A DNA stretch of 9,738 nt from an uncultured Kineosporia sp. GTDB lineage: Bacteria > Actinomycetota > Actinomycetes > Actinomycetales > Kineosporiaceae. Below, one piece after another: positions 1 through 7,243 of the stretch. The stretch spans positions 1 to 9,738 of the forward strand of contig CALMAR010000001.1 of NCBI GenBank assembly GCA_937859855.1, in the 5' to 3' direction. Every line of letters starts with the position of its first letter. Within the stretch, counting starts at the first letter, position 1. The translations under genes and the position numbers were made by a program. The notes beneath the pieces were generated by a model. That model was not told the origin of the DNA. It did no database searches and was given only the letters and a program-made list of their open reading frames with translations.

Positions 1-1710
1 GCCACAACCCCCGCCACAACCCCGGCGGCCGGTGAGTGCCCAGTCCAGGCCGCCCCCCCCGACTTCGGCCCGAACGTGCACGTGTTCGACCCGAGCATGT
101 CCAGCGCCACGATCCAGGCCCAGCTGGACGCCGACTTCGCCGCGCAGAAGGACACCACCGGTGCCCAGTTCGGCAACGGCCGGGTCGCCGAGTTGTACAA
201 GCCGGGCACCTACAACGTCGAGGACAATGTCGGCTTCTACACGTCGGTCGCAGGCCTGGGACAGAACCCGGACGACGTGACCATCAACGGTGACGTCACG
301 GTCGACGCCTTCAACGCCTCCGACGCCGGTAACGCGACGCAGAACTTCTGGCGTTCGGCCGAGAACCTGGCCATCAATCCCTCCCACGATTCCGACCGCT
401 GGGCGGTGGCGCAAGCTGCTCCGTTCCGGCGCATCGACGTGCGCGGCGGGCTGAATCTCTTCCCGGCCAGCAACGGCTACGCCTCGGGGGGCTACATCTC
501 CGACACCAAGGTGTCCGGACAGGTGACCTCGGGGTCGCAGCAGCAGTGGTATTCCAAGGACAGCAGCTACGGCGGCTGGAACGGCTCGGTCTGGAACATG
601 GTCTTCTCGGGCGTGGACGGCGCTCCGGCTCAGTCGTTCCCCAACCCGCCGATGACGACCCTGGCCAGCACACCTACCTCGCGCGACGTGCCTTACCTGT
701 ACGTCACTTCGGACGGCGAGTACCACGTGTTCCTGCCCTCGCTGCGGACCAGCGCCTCCGGTCCGAGCTGGGCGAACGGCAGCACCCCCGGCACCTCGCT
801 GCCGCTGAGCCAGTTCTATGTGGTGAAGTCCGGCGACACCGCTGCGACAATCAATGCGGCGCTGGCGGAAGGCTGCAACCTCTTCGTCACGCCCGGCGTC
901 TACCACCTCGCCCAGACCCTCGACATCACCAGGCCCGGCACCGTGGTGCTCGGCATCGGCTTCCCGACCTTCATCCCGGACAATGGCGTCACGGCGATGC
1001 AGGTGGCCGACGTCGACGGCGTGCGGATCAAGGGCTTGCTGTTCAGCGCTGGGACCACGAATTCGCCCTCCCTGCTGACCGTCGGCCCGGGCGGCTCCTC
1101 GGCGAGTCACGTTGCCGACCCGGCGTCATTGCAGGACGTGTTCTTCCGGATCGGCGGTGACCAGGCAGGCAAGGCGACCCAGAGCCTGGTGGTGAACAGC
1201 AACAACACCCTGATCGACCACATCTGGGCCTGGCGGGCCGACCACGGCACCGGCGTCGGGTGGACCACGAACACCGCGGACACCGGCCTCACCGTCAACG
1301 GCAACGACGTGCTGGCCACCGGGCTGTTCGTCGAGCACTACCAGAAGTACGAGGTGGTCTGGAACGGGCAGGGCGGTAAGACCATCTTCTTCCAGAACGA
1401 GAACCCCTACGATCCGCCGGATCAGGCCGCGTGGATGAACGGCTCCATGAATGGTTACGCGGCCTACAAAGTCGGCTCCGGGGTCACCTCGCACGAGGCG
1501 TGGGGCCTGGGCAGCTACTGCTACTTCAACGCCAACCCGTCTGTGAACAATTATCACGCGTTCGAAGTGCCGGACACCGCCGGGGTGAAACTGCACGACC
1601 TGCTCACCGTTTCGCTGGGCAACGTCGGCACCATCACCCACGTGATCAACGACACCGGCGCCCAGACGCCGGGCGACACCACTCCAAGCACCGTCACCAC
1701 CTACCCGTGA
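1..1710 (+). CDS. GH55-type exo-beta-1,3-glucanase, 5' partial
   Basis: The frame is open from base 1 to the TGA at 1708-1710 (569 residues), so the true start, signal peptide and any N-terminal domain lie left of the window. The first residues, ATTPATTP, encoded by two near-identical 12-bp units, form a Thr/Pro interdomain linker; the GTG at 76 is therefore probably internal. The rest resembles bacterial GH55 laminarinases such as Streptomyces SacteLam55A, which are secreted exo-acting enzymes hydrolysing beta-1,3-glucan. The resemblance is recalled, not searched. Two beta-helix halves are suggested by KPGTYN near residue 67 and TPGVYH near 297. Typical conserved stretches are QNFWRSAENL, FRRIDVRGGLNL, NMVFSGVDGAPAQSFP, ATGLFVEHYQKYEV and SYCYFN. 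Glu467 (in FFQNE) and Glu499 (in SHEAWG) are candidates for the catalytic acid; I cannot say which. The GH64 gene follows after 54 bp, suggesting cotranscription. Similar proteins are often labelled only 'coagulation factor 5/8 type domain protein'. Confidence 0.83.
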   Translation, partial: ATTPATTPAAGECPVQAAPPDFGPNVHVFDPSMSSATIQAQLDADFAAQKDTTGAQFGNGRVAELYKPGTYNVEDNVGFYTSVAGLGQNPDDVTINGDVTVDAFNASDAGNATQNFWRSAENLAINPSHDSDRWAVAQAAPFRRIDVRGGLNLFPASNGYASGGYISDTKVSGQVTSGSQQQWYSKDSSYGGWNGSVWNMVFSGVDGAPAQSFPNPPMTTLASTPTSRDVPYLYVTSDGEYHVFLPSLRTSASGPSWANGSTPGTSLPLSQFYVVKSGDTAATINAALAEGCNLFVTPGVYHLAQTLDITRPGTVVLGIGFPTFIPDNGVTAMQVADVDGVRIKGLLFSAGTTNSPSLLTVGPGGSSASHVADPASLQDVFFRIGGDQAGKATQSLVVNSNNTLIDHIWAWRADHGTGVGWTTNTADTGLTVNGNDVLATGLFVEHYQKYEVVWNGQGGKTIFFQNENPYDPPDQAAWMNGSMNGYAAYKVGSGVTSHEAWGLGSYCYFNANPSVNNYHAFEVPDTAGVKLHDLLTVSLGNVGTITHVINDTGAQTPGDTTPSTVTTYP

Positions 1711-1754
1711 GCTGACCCACCGCCCGCACCGGCCAGCCGCACGAAACCAGCTTC

Positions 1755-1760
1755 AGGAGG
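1755..1760 (+). promoter_or_regulatory. Ribosome binding site of the GH64 gene
   Basis: A perfect AGGAGG lies 4 nt before the ATG at 1765 and fixes that start. The rest of the 54-bp gap after the GH55 stop shows no convincing promoter or terminator, which fits translation from a shared transcript. Confidence 0.85.
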
Positions 1761-1764
1761 AACC

Positions 1765-3597
1765 ATGCCCCCGCCGTCCAGGCCGTTGAGCCGCCGGTCC
1801 CACCCCACCGGGGTGCGGCGGGGCGGTGCGGTTGTCGCCGTACTCGCCCTGCTGCTGGGCCTGGTCAGCAGTCTGGCCTCCCCGGCCCGGGCGGCTGCCA
1901 CCCTGCTGTCTGCGGGCAAGCCGGTCACGGCGTCCTCGGTCGAGAGCGCATCCTTCGCACCCGGCAATGCGGTGGACGGTGACACCGGCACCCGCTGGTC
2001 CAGCGCCTTCAGCGACCCCCAGTGGCTGCAGGTCGACCTCGGTGCCACCCAGTCGATCTCCCAGGTCGCCCTGCAATGGGAGGCCGCCTACGCCTCGGCC
2101 TTCCAGATCCAAACCTCGACCGACGGCACCACCTGGACCAGCATCTACACAACCACCACCGGCACCGGCGGCACCCAGACCCTCGCCGTAACTGGAAGCG
2201 GTCGCTACGTGCGGATGAATGGCACCACCCGGGCCACCCCGTACGGCTACTCGCTGTATGAGTTTCAGATCTACGGCACGGCCTCCACGTCCGGGTCCTG
2301 TGGGACGGCGGACGCCGCGCAGGGCCGACCGGCCACCGCTTCCTCGACCGAGAACGCATCCTTTGGCCCCGGCAACGCGGTGGACGGCGACACCGGCACC
2401 CGCTGGTCCAGCGCCTTCAGCGACCCCCAGTGGCTGCAGGTCGACCTGGGTTCCACCCAGTCGATCTGCCGGGTGATGCTGAACTGGGAAACCGCCTACG
2501 GCAAGAGCTTCGAGCTGCAGAGTTCGGCCGACGGGTCGACCTGGACGACGCTGTACTCGACCACGAGCGGGGCTGGGGGCATCCAGACCCTGAATGTCTC
2601 CGGTTCCGGCCGCTATCTGCGGATGTACGGCACGCAGCGCGGCACGCAGTACGGCTATTCGCTCTTCGAGTTCGCCGTCAACGTGGCCGGCAGCTCGGAC
2701 AGCCCGGAACCGACTCCTTCGCCCACGCCCACCCCCTCCGATCCGGCGTCCGGCGGCTCGTACGGTGGCTTCCCGGCCTCATTCTGGGGTGACCCGAGCC
2801 AGATTCCGGCCGCGCACAATGTGCTGGAACTGCAGATCCTCAATCGCACCAACGGTCAGTACCCCGACAGCCAGGTGTATTACAGCTTCAACGGCCAGAT
2901 GTACAGCGTCGCGTCCAACCCCTACTTCGACATGCCGGTGAACTCCTCGGGGCGGATGTACTTCTACCTCGGCTCGCCGACCAGCCAGTATCAGGACTTC
3001 ATCGAGTTCACCATCGGCGCGGCGCAGTTCAACGGCAACACCACTCGCGTCGACGCCTGGGCGCTGCCGATCGTCATGCACCTGCACAACCATGACGGTT
3101 CCGACCAGACGGTGGGTGACTCGCCGCTGATCTTCAGCGAAGGACGGACAGCCACGTTCAACCGGTTCATCGCCTCCGTGCCGGCCCCGTTCCAGGCCTT
3201 GGCGCAGGCGCCGTACGCGCCATACCGGATCATCGCCCCGGGGAGCCTGCCGGCCTTCCAGCCCGGCGGCGCGGACGCGGACTACATGAGCAGCTATGCG
3301 GCCCAGAACGGAATCTCCGCGACCACGCAGGAGATCTTCGGCTGCTCGAACGCGCTGGGCGCCGAACCGGCCACCTGTGCGGCCCTCAACCGGCATGTGG
3401 CGGGCCAACCGGCCGCGGTGCAGAACGACCCGGCGCAGTACTACACGTCGGCTCCCGCCAACTACTACGCGAAGTTCTGGCACGACAACGCCGTCGATGG
3501 ATTGGCGTACGGCTTCCCGTACGACGACTACGCCGGACAGTCGTCATACATCACCCACAACGACCCGCAGTACCTGCAGGTCGCCGTTGGCTGGTGA
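1765..3597 (+). CDS. Secreted GH64-type beta-1,3-glucanase with two F5/8 type C modules
   Basis: This 610-residue protein starts at an ATG with an ideal ribosome binding site. Residues 1-43 are a signal peptide with a long arginine-rich start (RR at 10-11 and 18-19), a hydrophobic core, and likely cleavage after S-P-A-R-A. Tat export is possible but the motif is imperfect. Two F5/8 type C (discoidin, CBM32-like) modules follow, about 46-170 and 180-308, each with NAVDGDTGTRWSSAFSDPQW and an E-F end; these presumably bind carbohydrate. A Pro/Thr/Ser linker (309-334) leads to a catalytic domain of about 275 residues resembling GH64, whose known members release laminaripentaose from beta-1,3-glucan. 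Glu414 (FIEFT) and Asp430 (TRVDAW) are 16 residues apart, matching the Glu154/Asp170 pair I recall for the Streptomyces matensis enzyme. The C-terminal GFPYDDYAGQSS and LQVAVGW are typical of this group. Cys179 and Cys235, both in module 2, probably form a disulfide. The catalytic domain is shorter than the S. matensis enzyme. Family assignment is from recognition, not a search. Confidence 0.82.
   Translation: MPPPSRPLSRRSHPTGVRRGGAVVAVLALLLGLVSSLASPARAAATLLSAGKPVTASSVESASFAPGNAVDGDTGTRWSSAFSDPQWLQVDLGATQSISQVALQWEAAYASAFQIQTSTDGTTWTSIYTTTTGTGGTQTLAVTGSGRYVRMNGTTRATPYGYSLYEFQIYGTASTSGSCGTADAAQGRPATASSTENASFGPGNAVDGDTGTRWSSAFSDPQWLQVDLGSTQSICRVMLNWETAYGKSFELQSSADGSTWTTLYSTTSGAGGIQTLNVSGSGRYLRMYGTQRGTQYGYSLFEFAVNVAGSSDSPEPTPSPTPTPSDPASGGSYGGFPASFWGDPSQIPAAHNVLELQILNRTNGQYPDSQVYYSFNGQMYSVASNPYFDMPVNSSGRMYFYLGSPTSQYQDFIEFTIGAAQFNGNTTRVDAWALPIVMHLHNHDGSDQTVGDSPLIFSEGRTATFNRFIASVPAPFQALAQAPYAPYRIIAPGSLPAFQPGGADADYMSSYAAQNGISATTQEIFGCSNALGAEPATCAALNRHVAGQPAAVQNDPAQYYTSAPANYYAKFWHDNAVDGLAYGFPYDDYAGQSSYITHNDPQYLQVAVGW
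1981..2447 (+). repeat. Direct DNA repeat between the two F5/8 type C modules of the GH64 gene
   Basis: Bases 1981-2039 and 2389-2447 are identical over 59 bp at an offset of 408 bp (136 codons). They encode the module core from D-T-G-T-R-W to Q-V-D-L. Either side, the two modules are clearly related but diverged. This is an older or partly homogenised module duplication, in contrast to the nearly perfect one in the GH3 gene downstream. Confidence 0.9.
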
Positions 3598-3854
3598 CAC
3601 TCCGCCGGATCTCCGCCGGCCCAGGAACAGCCGCCCGTCCAGTCATCTCACGTCCTGCCCCGTCCTCAGAGAAGGGTGATGCCCGAGTTTCATTGCCCGA
3701 CAACCAGAACCGCGCTGATCGGCTACCTGACTGAAACTGCTCGCTCACTGCCCACTGTCTGCTCCACGATGCCCTTCCTGGTCATCGGCGTGGCCCGCCT
3801 GACGGGTGCGCCGCGGGCCGGCCCAAGGGCTCGTCGTTCGTCTCGGGAGACCCG
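3598..3854. other. Intergenic region between GH64 and GH3 genes
   Basis: These 257 bp hold no gene I can support. A weak GC hairpin, GCCGG with loop ATCTCCG and CCGGC, lies at 3604-3620 just after the GH64 stop but has no T-tract, so it is at best a poor terminator. A 10-bp palindrome GGGCCGGCCC lies at 3815-3824, and GTCTC-GG-GAGAC lies at 3840-3851 over the GH3 ribosome binding site. No -35/-10 pair stands out. The length would allow a separate promoter for the GH3 gene. An ATG at 3679, preceded by GAAGGG, opens a frame running to 3933, but it looks non-coding. Confidence 0.5.
3845..3849 (+). promoter_or_regulatory. Ribosome binding site of the GH3 gene
   Basis: GGGAG lies 5 nt before the GTG at 3855. 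It supports this start, which also places a normal signal peptide at the N terminus. The site sits inside the short inverted repeat GTCTC-GG-GAGAC (3840-3851). Confidence 0.7.
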
Positions 3855-6800
3855 GTGTCTGCTTATTCTGCTGCGCGTGCTGGCCGGCCCGCTCTGGCCA
3901 GGCCAGGGATCATCGCCGTCCTGCTTGGTGTGACGGCGCTGATCGTGGCCTACCTGGCCGTGTCCGCGCCGCCGGCCCGGGCGGCCGAAACCTTGCTCTC
4001 CCAGGGTAAACCGGCCACCGCCTCGTCTACCGAAAGCAGCGGTACGCCGGCGTCCTCGGCGGTGGACGGCGATGCTGGCACCCGCTGGTCAAGCGCCTTC
4101 TCCGACCCGCAGTGGTTGCAGGTCGACCTCGGCAGCACCCAGCCGCTCTGCCAGGTGAGGTTGAATTGGGAGGCGGCGTTCGCCTCGGCGTTCACCATTC
4201 AGACCTCTGACAACGGCACCATCTGGACCACCATCACCCCGGTCACGGCCGGGCAGCTCGGCGTGCAGACGCTGAACGTCAGCGGCAGCGGCCGGTACGT
4301 GCGGATGAACGGCACTGCCAGGGCCACCCAGTACGGCTACTCGCTGTGGGAGTTCCAGGTCTATGGCGGCGGCACAACGGACGTGTGCGGCTCGGCGAAC
4401 GCCGCGCAGGGGAAGCCGGCCACCGCGTCGTCAACCGAGAGCAGCGGTACGCCGGCGTCCTCGGCGGTGGACGGCGATGCTGGCACCCGCTGGTCAAGCG
4501 CCTTCTCCGACCCGCAGTGGTTGCAGGTCGACCTCGGCAGCACCCAGCCGCTCTGCCAGGTGAGGTTGAATTGGGAGGCGGCGTTCGCCTCGGCGTTCAC
4601 CATTCAGACCTCTGACAACGGCACCATCTGGACCACCATCACCCCGGTCACGGCCGGGCAGCTCGGCGTGCAGACGCTGAACGTCACCGGCAGCGGCCGG
4701 TACGTGCGGATGAACGGCACCGCCAGGGCCACCCAGTACGGCTACTCGCTGTGGGAGTTCCAGGTCTTCGAGCCTGGCTCGGGCACGCCGTCACCCAGCC
4801 CGACGACGACCAGCCCGCCGGGCGGCGGCAACGGCGACTGCCCGTGGGTGGGCTCGACCGCGCCGGTGGCGCAGCGGGTGGCTCAGCTGATGGCGCAGAT
4901 GACGCTGGACCAGAAGGTGTCGATCCTGCACGGCAACGGCAACGCCACACCGTACATCGGCAACGTGACCGGCATCCCGGCGCTGTGCATTCCCGACATC
5001 GGGCTTCAGGACGGTCCGGCCGGTGTCGGCGACGGGCTCGGCGGCGTCACCCAGATGCCCTCCGGCAACCTCACTGCGGCGACCTTCGACCCGGCCTACG
5101 AGCAGCAGTACGGCGCCGCGATCGGTGCCGAGTTCGCGGGCAAGGGTGCGAATGTCGCGCTCGGCCCAACGGTGAACATCGTCCGCGACCCCCGCTGGGG
5201 CCGGGCCTTCGAAAGCTTCGGCGAGGATCCCTATCTGGCCGGGCAGATGGCCGCCGCCGACGTTCAGGGCATCCAGAGCCAGGGTGTGATGGCCGAGACC
5301 AAGCACGCGGCGGTCTACAACATCGAGAACCCGGCCGGCTCGGTGACGGTGGACGCCCGCACCATGCAGGAGCTCTACCTGCCGGCCTTCCAGACGGCGA
5401 TCAGGCAGGGCGCGACCGCAGCGGTGATGTGTGCCTACAGCATCGTCAACACCATCCCGGCCTGTCAGAACCCGGCACTGCTGAACGTCCCGCTATACCA
5501 GCAGGCCGGATTCGGCGGCTTCGTCACCAGCGACTGGGGCGGTACGCACTCCACCGTCGAGTCGGCCAACGCCGGGCTGACGATGGAGATGCCCAACGGT
5601 TACTTCTACGCTGACTTCCTCAAGCAGGCAGTGCAGGCCGGCACCGTCAGCCCGGCGACGCTGGACACGATGGTGAGCCGCGTGCTCACGCAGATGTTCG
5701 CGTTCGGCATGTTCGACCAGGCCCGCACCGGTTCGCCGGCGGCGACCGTGACCACGCCGGCCCACGTGGCGGTCGCGCTGCAGGGCGCCGAGGAAGGCAC
5801 AGTGCTGCTGAAGAACAACGGTGTGTTGCCGCTGTCCACCAGCACCACGCATTCGATCGCCGTGCTCGGGGCGGACGGGGGCGCCGGCACCCAGACGATT
5901 GGCGGTGGCAGCGCCACCGTGACCAGCTCAGGGACGGTGTCGCCGATCACCGGCATCCAGAACCGGGTGGCCGGAACCGGCACCACGGTGCAGTACGACA
6001 ATGGGAGTGACCTGAACGCGGCCACCACTTTGGCCAAGAACTCCGACGTCGCAATAGTTTTCGCCAGTGACAACTACGGCAACGAGGAGCATGACACCAC
6101 CACCCTCGACCTGCCCGGCTCGCAGAACCAGCTGATCACCTCGGTGGCGGCGGCGAATCCGCACACCATCGTGGTGCTGAACACCAACTCGGCGACCAAC
6201 ATGCCGTGGCTGGACCAGGTGGCCGGCGTGTTCGAGGACTTCTACCCAGGGCAGCAGATCGGCACCGCGATGGCCGCGCTGATATTCGGCGACGTGAACC
6301 CTTCGGGCAAGCTGCCGGTCAGCTTTCCCAGGAGCCTGGCCGACGTCCCGGCTAACACCCCGGCGCAGTGGCCAGGGGTGAACGGGTCGATCAGCTACTC
6401 CGAAGGCCTGAACGTTGGTTACCGCTGGTACGACACCAAGAACATCGCGCCGCTGTTCCCGTTCGGGTTCGGCCTGTCCTACACCACGTTCGGATTCAGC
6501 AACTTGCAGGTCAGCAGCTTTTCCGGTGGCCAGGCCACGGTGACCACGACGGTGACCAACACCGGAGCGACGGCGGGCGCCGACGTCGTCCAGCTGTACG
6601 CCGGATATCCGGACTCCATCGGTGAGCCGGTGCACCAGTTGCGCAACTTCAGGCGGGTCACACTGAACCCTGGAGAAGCGAAGACGGTCAGCTTCACGGT
6701 GTCGGCGCACGACCTGGCGCACTGGGACACCGCCGCCAGCAACTGGACGACTGCGGCCGGGAGCTACCCGATCCTGGTCGGCGACTCCTCGCGCCACCTT

Positions 6801-7151
6801 CCGCAGACCGGTGACCTGACCGTGTCCAGCGCGGTGACTCCAGCCGTCAGCGCGGCCAGCACTACGCCGGGCGCCGGGTCCGGTGCCAGTGCCGGGTCCG
6901 GTGCCGGGCTGACGGTGGCCAACCCGCATGGCATGAGCAGCCCGGTAGACAAGGCACTGGACTGGACCTTCGCTCCGGCGAAGGACGGTGTCAGCTACAT
7001 CGCGACCGGACTGCCGCCGGGGCTGTCAATGAACTCGGCCGGCGTCATCTCCGGGGCGGCGACCGCCAAGGGCACGTACACCGTCACGGTCACCGCGAGC
7101 GATACTGCCGGCGCCACTGGCAGCGCAACCTTCGTCTGGACCACGACTTAG
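3855..7151 (+). CDS. Secreted GH3 beta-glucosidase with two F5/8 type C modules and C-terminal Ig-like domain
   Basis: This 1098-residue enzyme probably removes glucose from the ends of beta-glucan oligosaccharides outside the cell, completing the work of the GH55 and GH64 enzymes upstream. The GTG start follows a ribosome binding site and gives a signal peptide cleaved after P-P-A-R-A (residue 43). Two nearly identical F5/8 type C modules follow (about 46-170 and 183-305), then a Pro/Ser/Thr/Gly linker. The GH3 N-terminal barrel (about 335-610) carries DGPAGVGDG, DPRWGRAFESFGEDP, ETKH and the nucleophile motif TSDWGG with Asp560. The GH3 C-terminal sandwich (about 650-870) has GNEEHDTTTLDLPG, where Glu744 or Glu745 is the candidate acid/base, then FYPGQQIGTA and NPSGKLPVSFP. 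A fibronectin-III-like domain (about 895-990) and an Ala/Gly/Ser linker lead to a putative-Ig (He_PIG-like) domain from about 1016 to the end, with GLPPGLSMNSAGVISG. Cys178 and Cys234 probably pair; Cys99 seems to lack a partner. Substrate preference for beta-1,3 linkages is inferred from context. Confidence 0.9.
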   Translation: MSAYSAARAGRPALARPGIIAVLLGVTALIVAYLAVSAPPARAAETLLSQGKPATASSTESSGTPASSAVDGDAGTRWSSAFSDPQWLQVDLGSTQPLCQVRLNWEAAFASAFTIQTSDNGTIWTTITPVTAGQLGVQTLNVSGSGRYVRMNGTARATQYGYSLWEFQVYGGGTTDVCGSANAAQGKPATASSTESSGTPASSAVDGDAGTRWSSAFSDPQWLQVDLGSTQPLCQVRLNWEAAFASAFTIQTSDNGTIWTTITPVTAGQLGVQTLNVTGSGRYVRMNGTARATQYGYSLWEFQVFEPGSGTPSPSPTTTSPPGGGNGDCPWVGSTAPVAQRVAQLMAQMTLDQKVSILHGNGNATPYIGNVTGIPALCIPDIGLQDGPAGVGDGLGGVTQMPSGNLTAATFDPAYEQQYGAAIGAEFAGKGANVALGPTVNIVRDPRWGRAFESFGEDPYLAGQMAAADVQGIQSQGVMAETKHAAVYNIENPAGSVTVDARTMQELYLPAFQTAIRQGATAAVMCAYSIVNTIPACQNPALLNVPLYQQAGFGGFVTSDWGGTHSTVESANAGLTMEMPNGYFYADFLKQAVQAGTVSPATLDTMVSRVLTQMFAFGMFDQARTGSPAATVTTPAHVAVALQGAEEGTVLLKNNGVLPLSTSTTHSIAVLGADGGAGTQTIGGGSATVTSSGTVSPITGIQNRVAGTGTTVQYDNGSDLNAATTLAKNSDVAIVFASDNYGNEEHDTTTLDLPGSQNQLITSVAAANPHTIVVLNTNSATNMPWLDQVAGVFEDFYPGQQIGTAMAALIFGDVNPSGKLPVSFPRSLADVPANTPAQWPGVNGSISYSEGLNVGYRWYDTKNIAPLFPFGFGLSYTTFGFSNLQVSSFSGGQATVTTTVTNTGATAGADVVQLYAGYPDSIGEPVHQLRNFRRVTLNPGEAKTVSFTVSAHDLAHWDTAASNWTTAAGSYPILVGDSSRHLPQTGDLTVSSAVTPAVSAASTTPGAGSGASAGSGAGLTVANPHGMSSPVDKALDWTFAPAKDGVSYIATGLPPGLSMNSAGVISGAATAKGTYTVTVTASDTAGATGSATFVWTTT
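4011..4362 (+). repeat. Tandem F5/8 type C module repeat, copy 1
   Basis: This 352-bp segment encodes the first carbohydrate-binding module of the GH3 enzyme and matches 4416-4767 at an offset of 405 bp (135 codons). Direct comparison shows five mismatches, at 4022, 4028, 4034, 4282 and 4316, about 98.6% identity. Bases 4035-4281 are identical over 247 bp. Only the change at 4282 alters the protein (Ser here, Thr in copy 2). Confidence 0.97.
4416..4767 (+). repeat. Tandem F5/8 type C module repeat, copy 2
   Basis: This is the second copy of the 352-bp module repeat. It differs from copy 1 in having the upstream V-C-G-S segment (Cys178), which can pair with Cys234 inside this copy. Spacing between copies is in frame, so gain or loss of one 405-bp unit would leave the enzyme readable. 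Confidence 0.97.
6873..6905 (+). repeat. Short tandem repeat encoding an Ala/Gly/Ser linker
   Basis: GCCGGGTCCGGTGCC occurs at 6873-6887 and 6891-6905, an 18-bp period in frame. It encodes A-G-S-G-A twice and joins the fibronectin-III-like domain to the C-terminal Ig-like domain of the GH3 enzyme. It looks like an ordinary flexible linker. Confidence 0.85.
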
Positions 7152-7187
7152 GACCGCCCCGTCCGCCCGATGACGCTGCCGCAACCA

Positions 7188-7231
7188 GAAATAGAAAAGA
7201 TGTCGTTTTAACCACTTTCATAAAATAACAT
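7188..7231 (-). terminator. Candidate intrinsic terminator of the wecB-GT2 unit
   Basis: Bases 7200-7210 (ATGTCGTTTTA) and 7221-7231 (TAAAATAACAT) form an 11-position stem with nine Watson-Crick pairs, one G-T pair and one mismatch, around a 10-nt loop. Read on the minus strand, the stem is followed by CTTTTCTATTTCTGG, a U-rich run, as expected for a terminator 13 nt after the GT2 stop. The stem is AT-rich and therefore weak. On the plus strand no T-run follows, so it would not obviously stop transcription of the GH3 gene. Confidence 0.4.
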
Positions 7232-7243
7232 ATTCGGCCTCGG

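Noticed and set aside
1765..1893. Twin-arginine (Tat) signal on the GH64 enzyme
   Set aside because: RR pairs occur at residues 10-11 and 18-19, but the hydrophobic residues expected after the twin arginine are absent, so an ordinary Sec signal is equally likely.
3604..3620. GC hairpin just after the GH64 stop, considered as a terminator
   Set aside because: The stem is only five pairs with no following T-run; similar stems are expected by chance at this base composition.
3679..3933. Open frame of about 85 codons with ATG at 3679 preceded by GAAGGG, overlapping the GH3 start out of frame
   Set aside because: The product is Arg/Pro-rich with no recognisable domain, it runs 79 bp into the GH3 gene, and its end is a shifted reading of the GH3 signal peptide. 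Such frames are common in high-GC DNA. A leader peptide cannot be excluded but nothing supports one.
4011..4767. Direct repeats considered as a mobile element or CRISPR-like array
   Set aside because: The repeats are in frame, encode complete binding modules and have no terminal inverted repeats, transposase or spacer structure.
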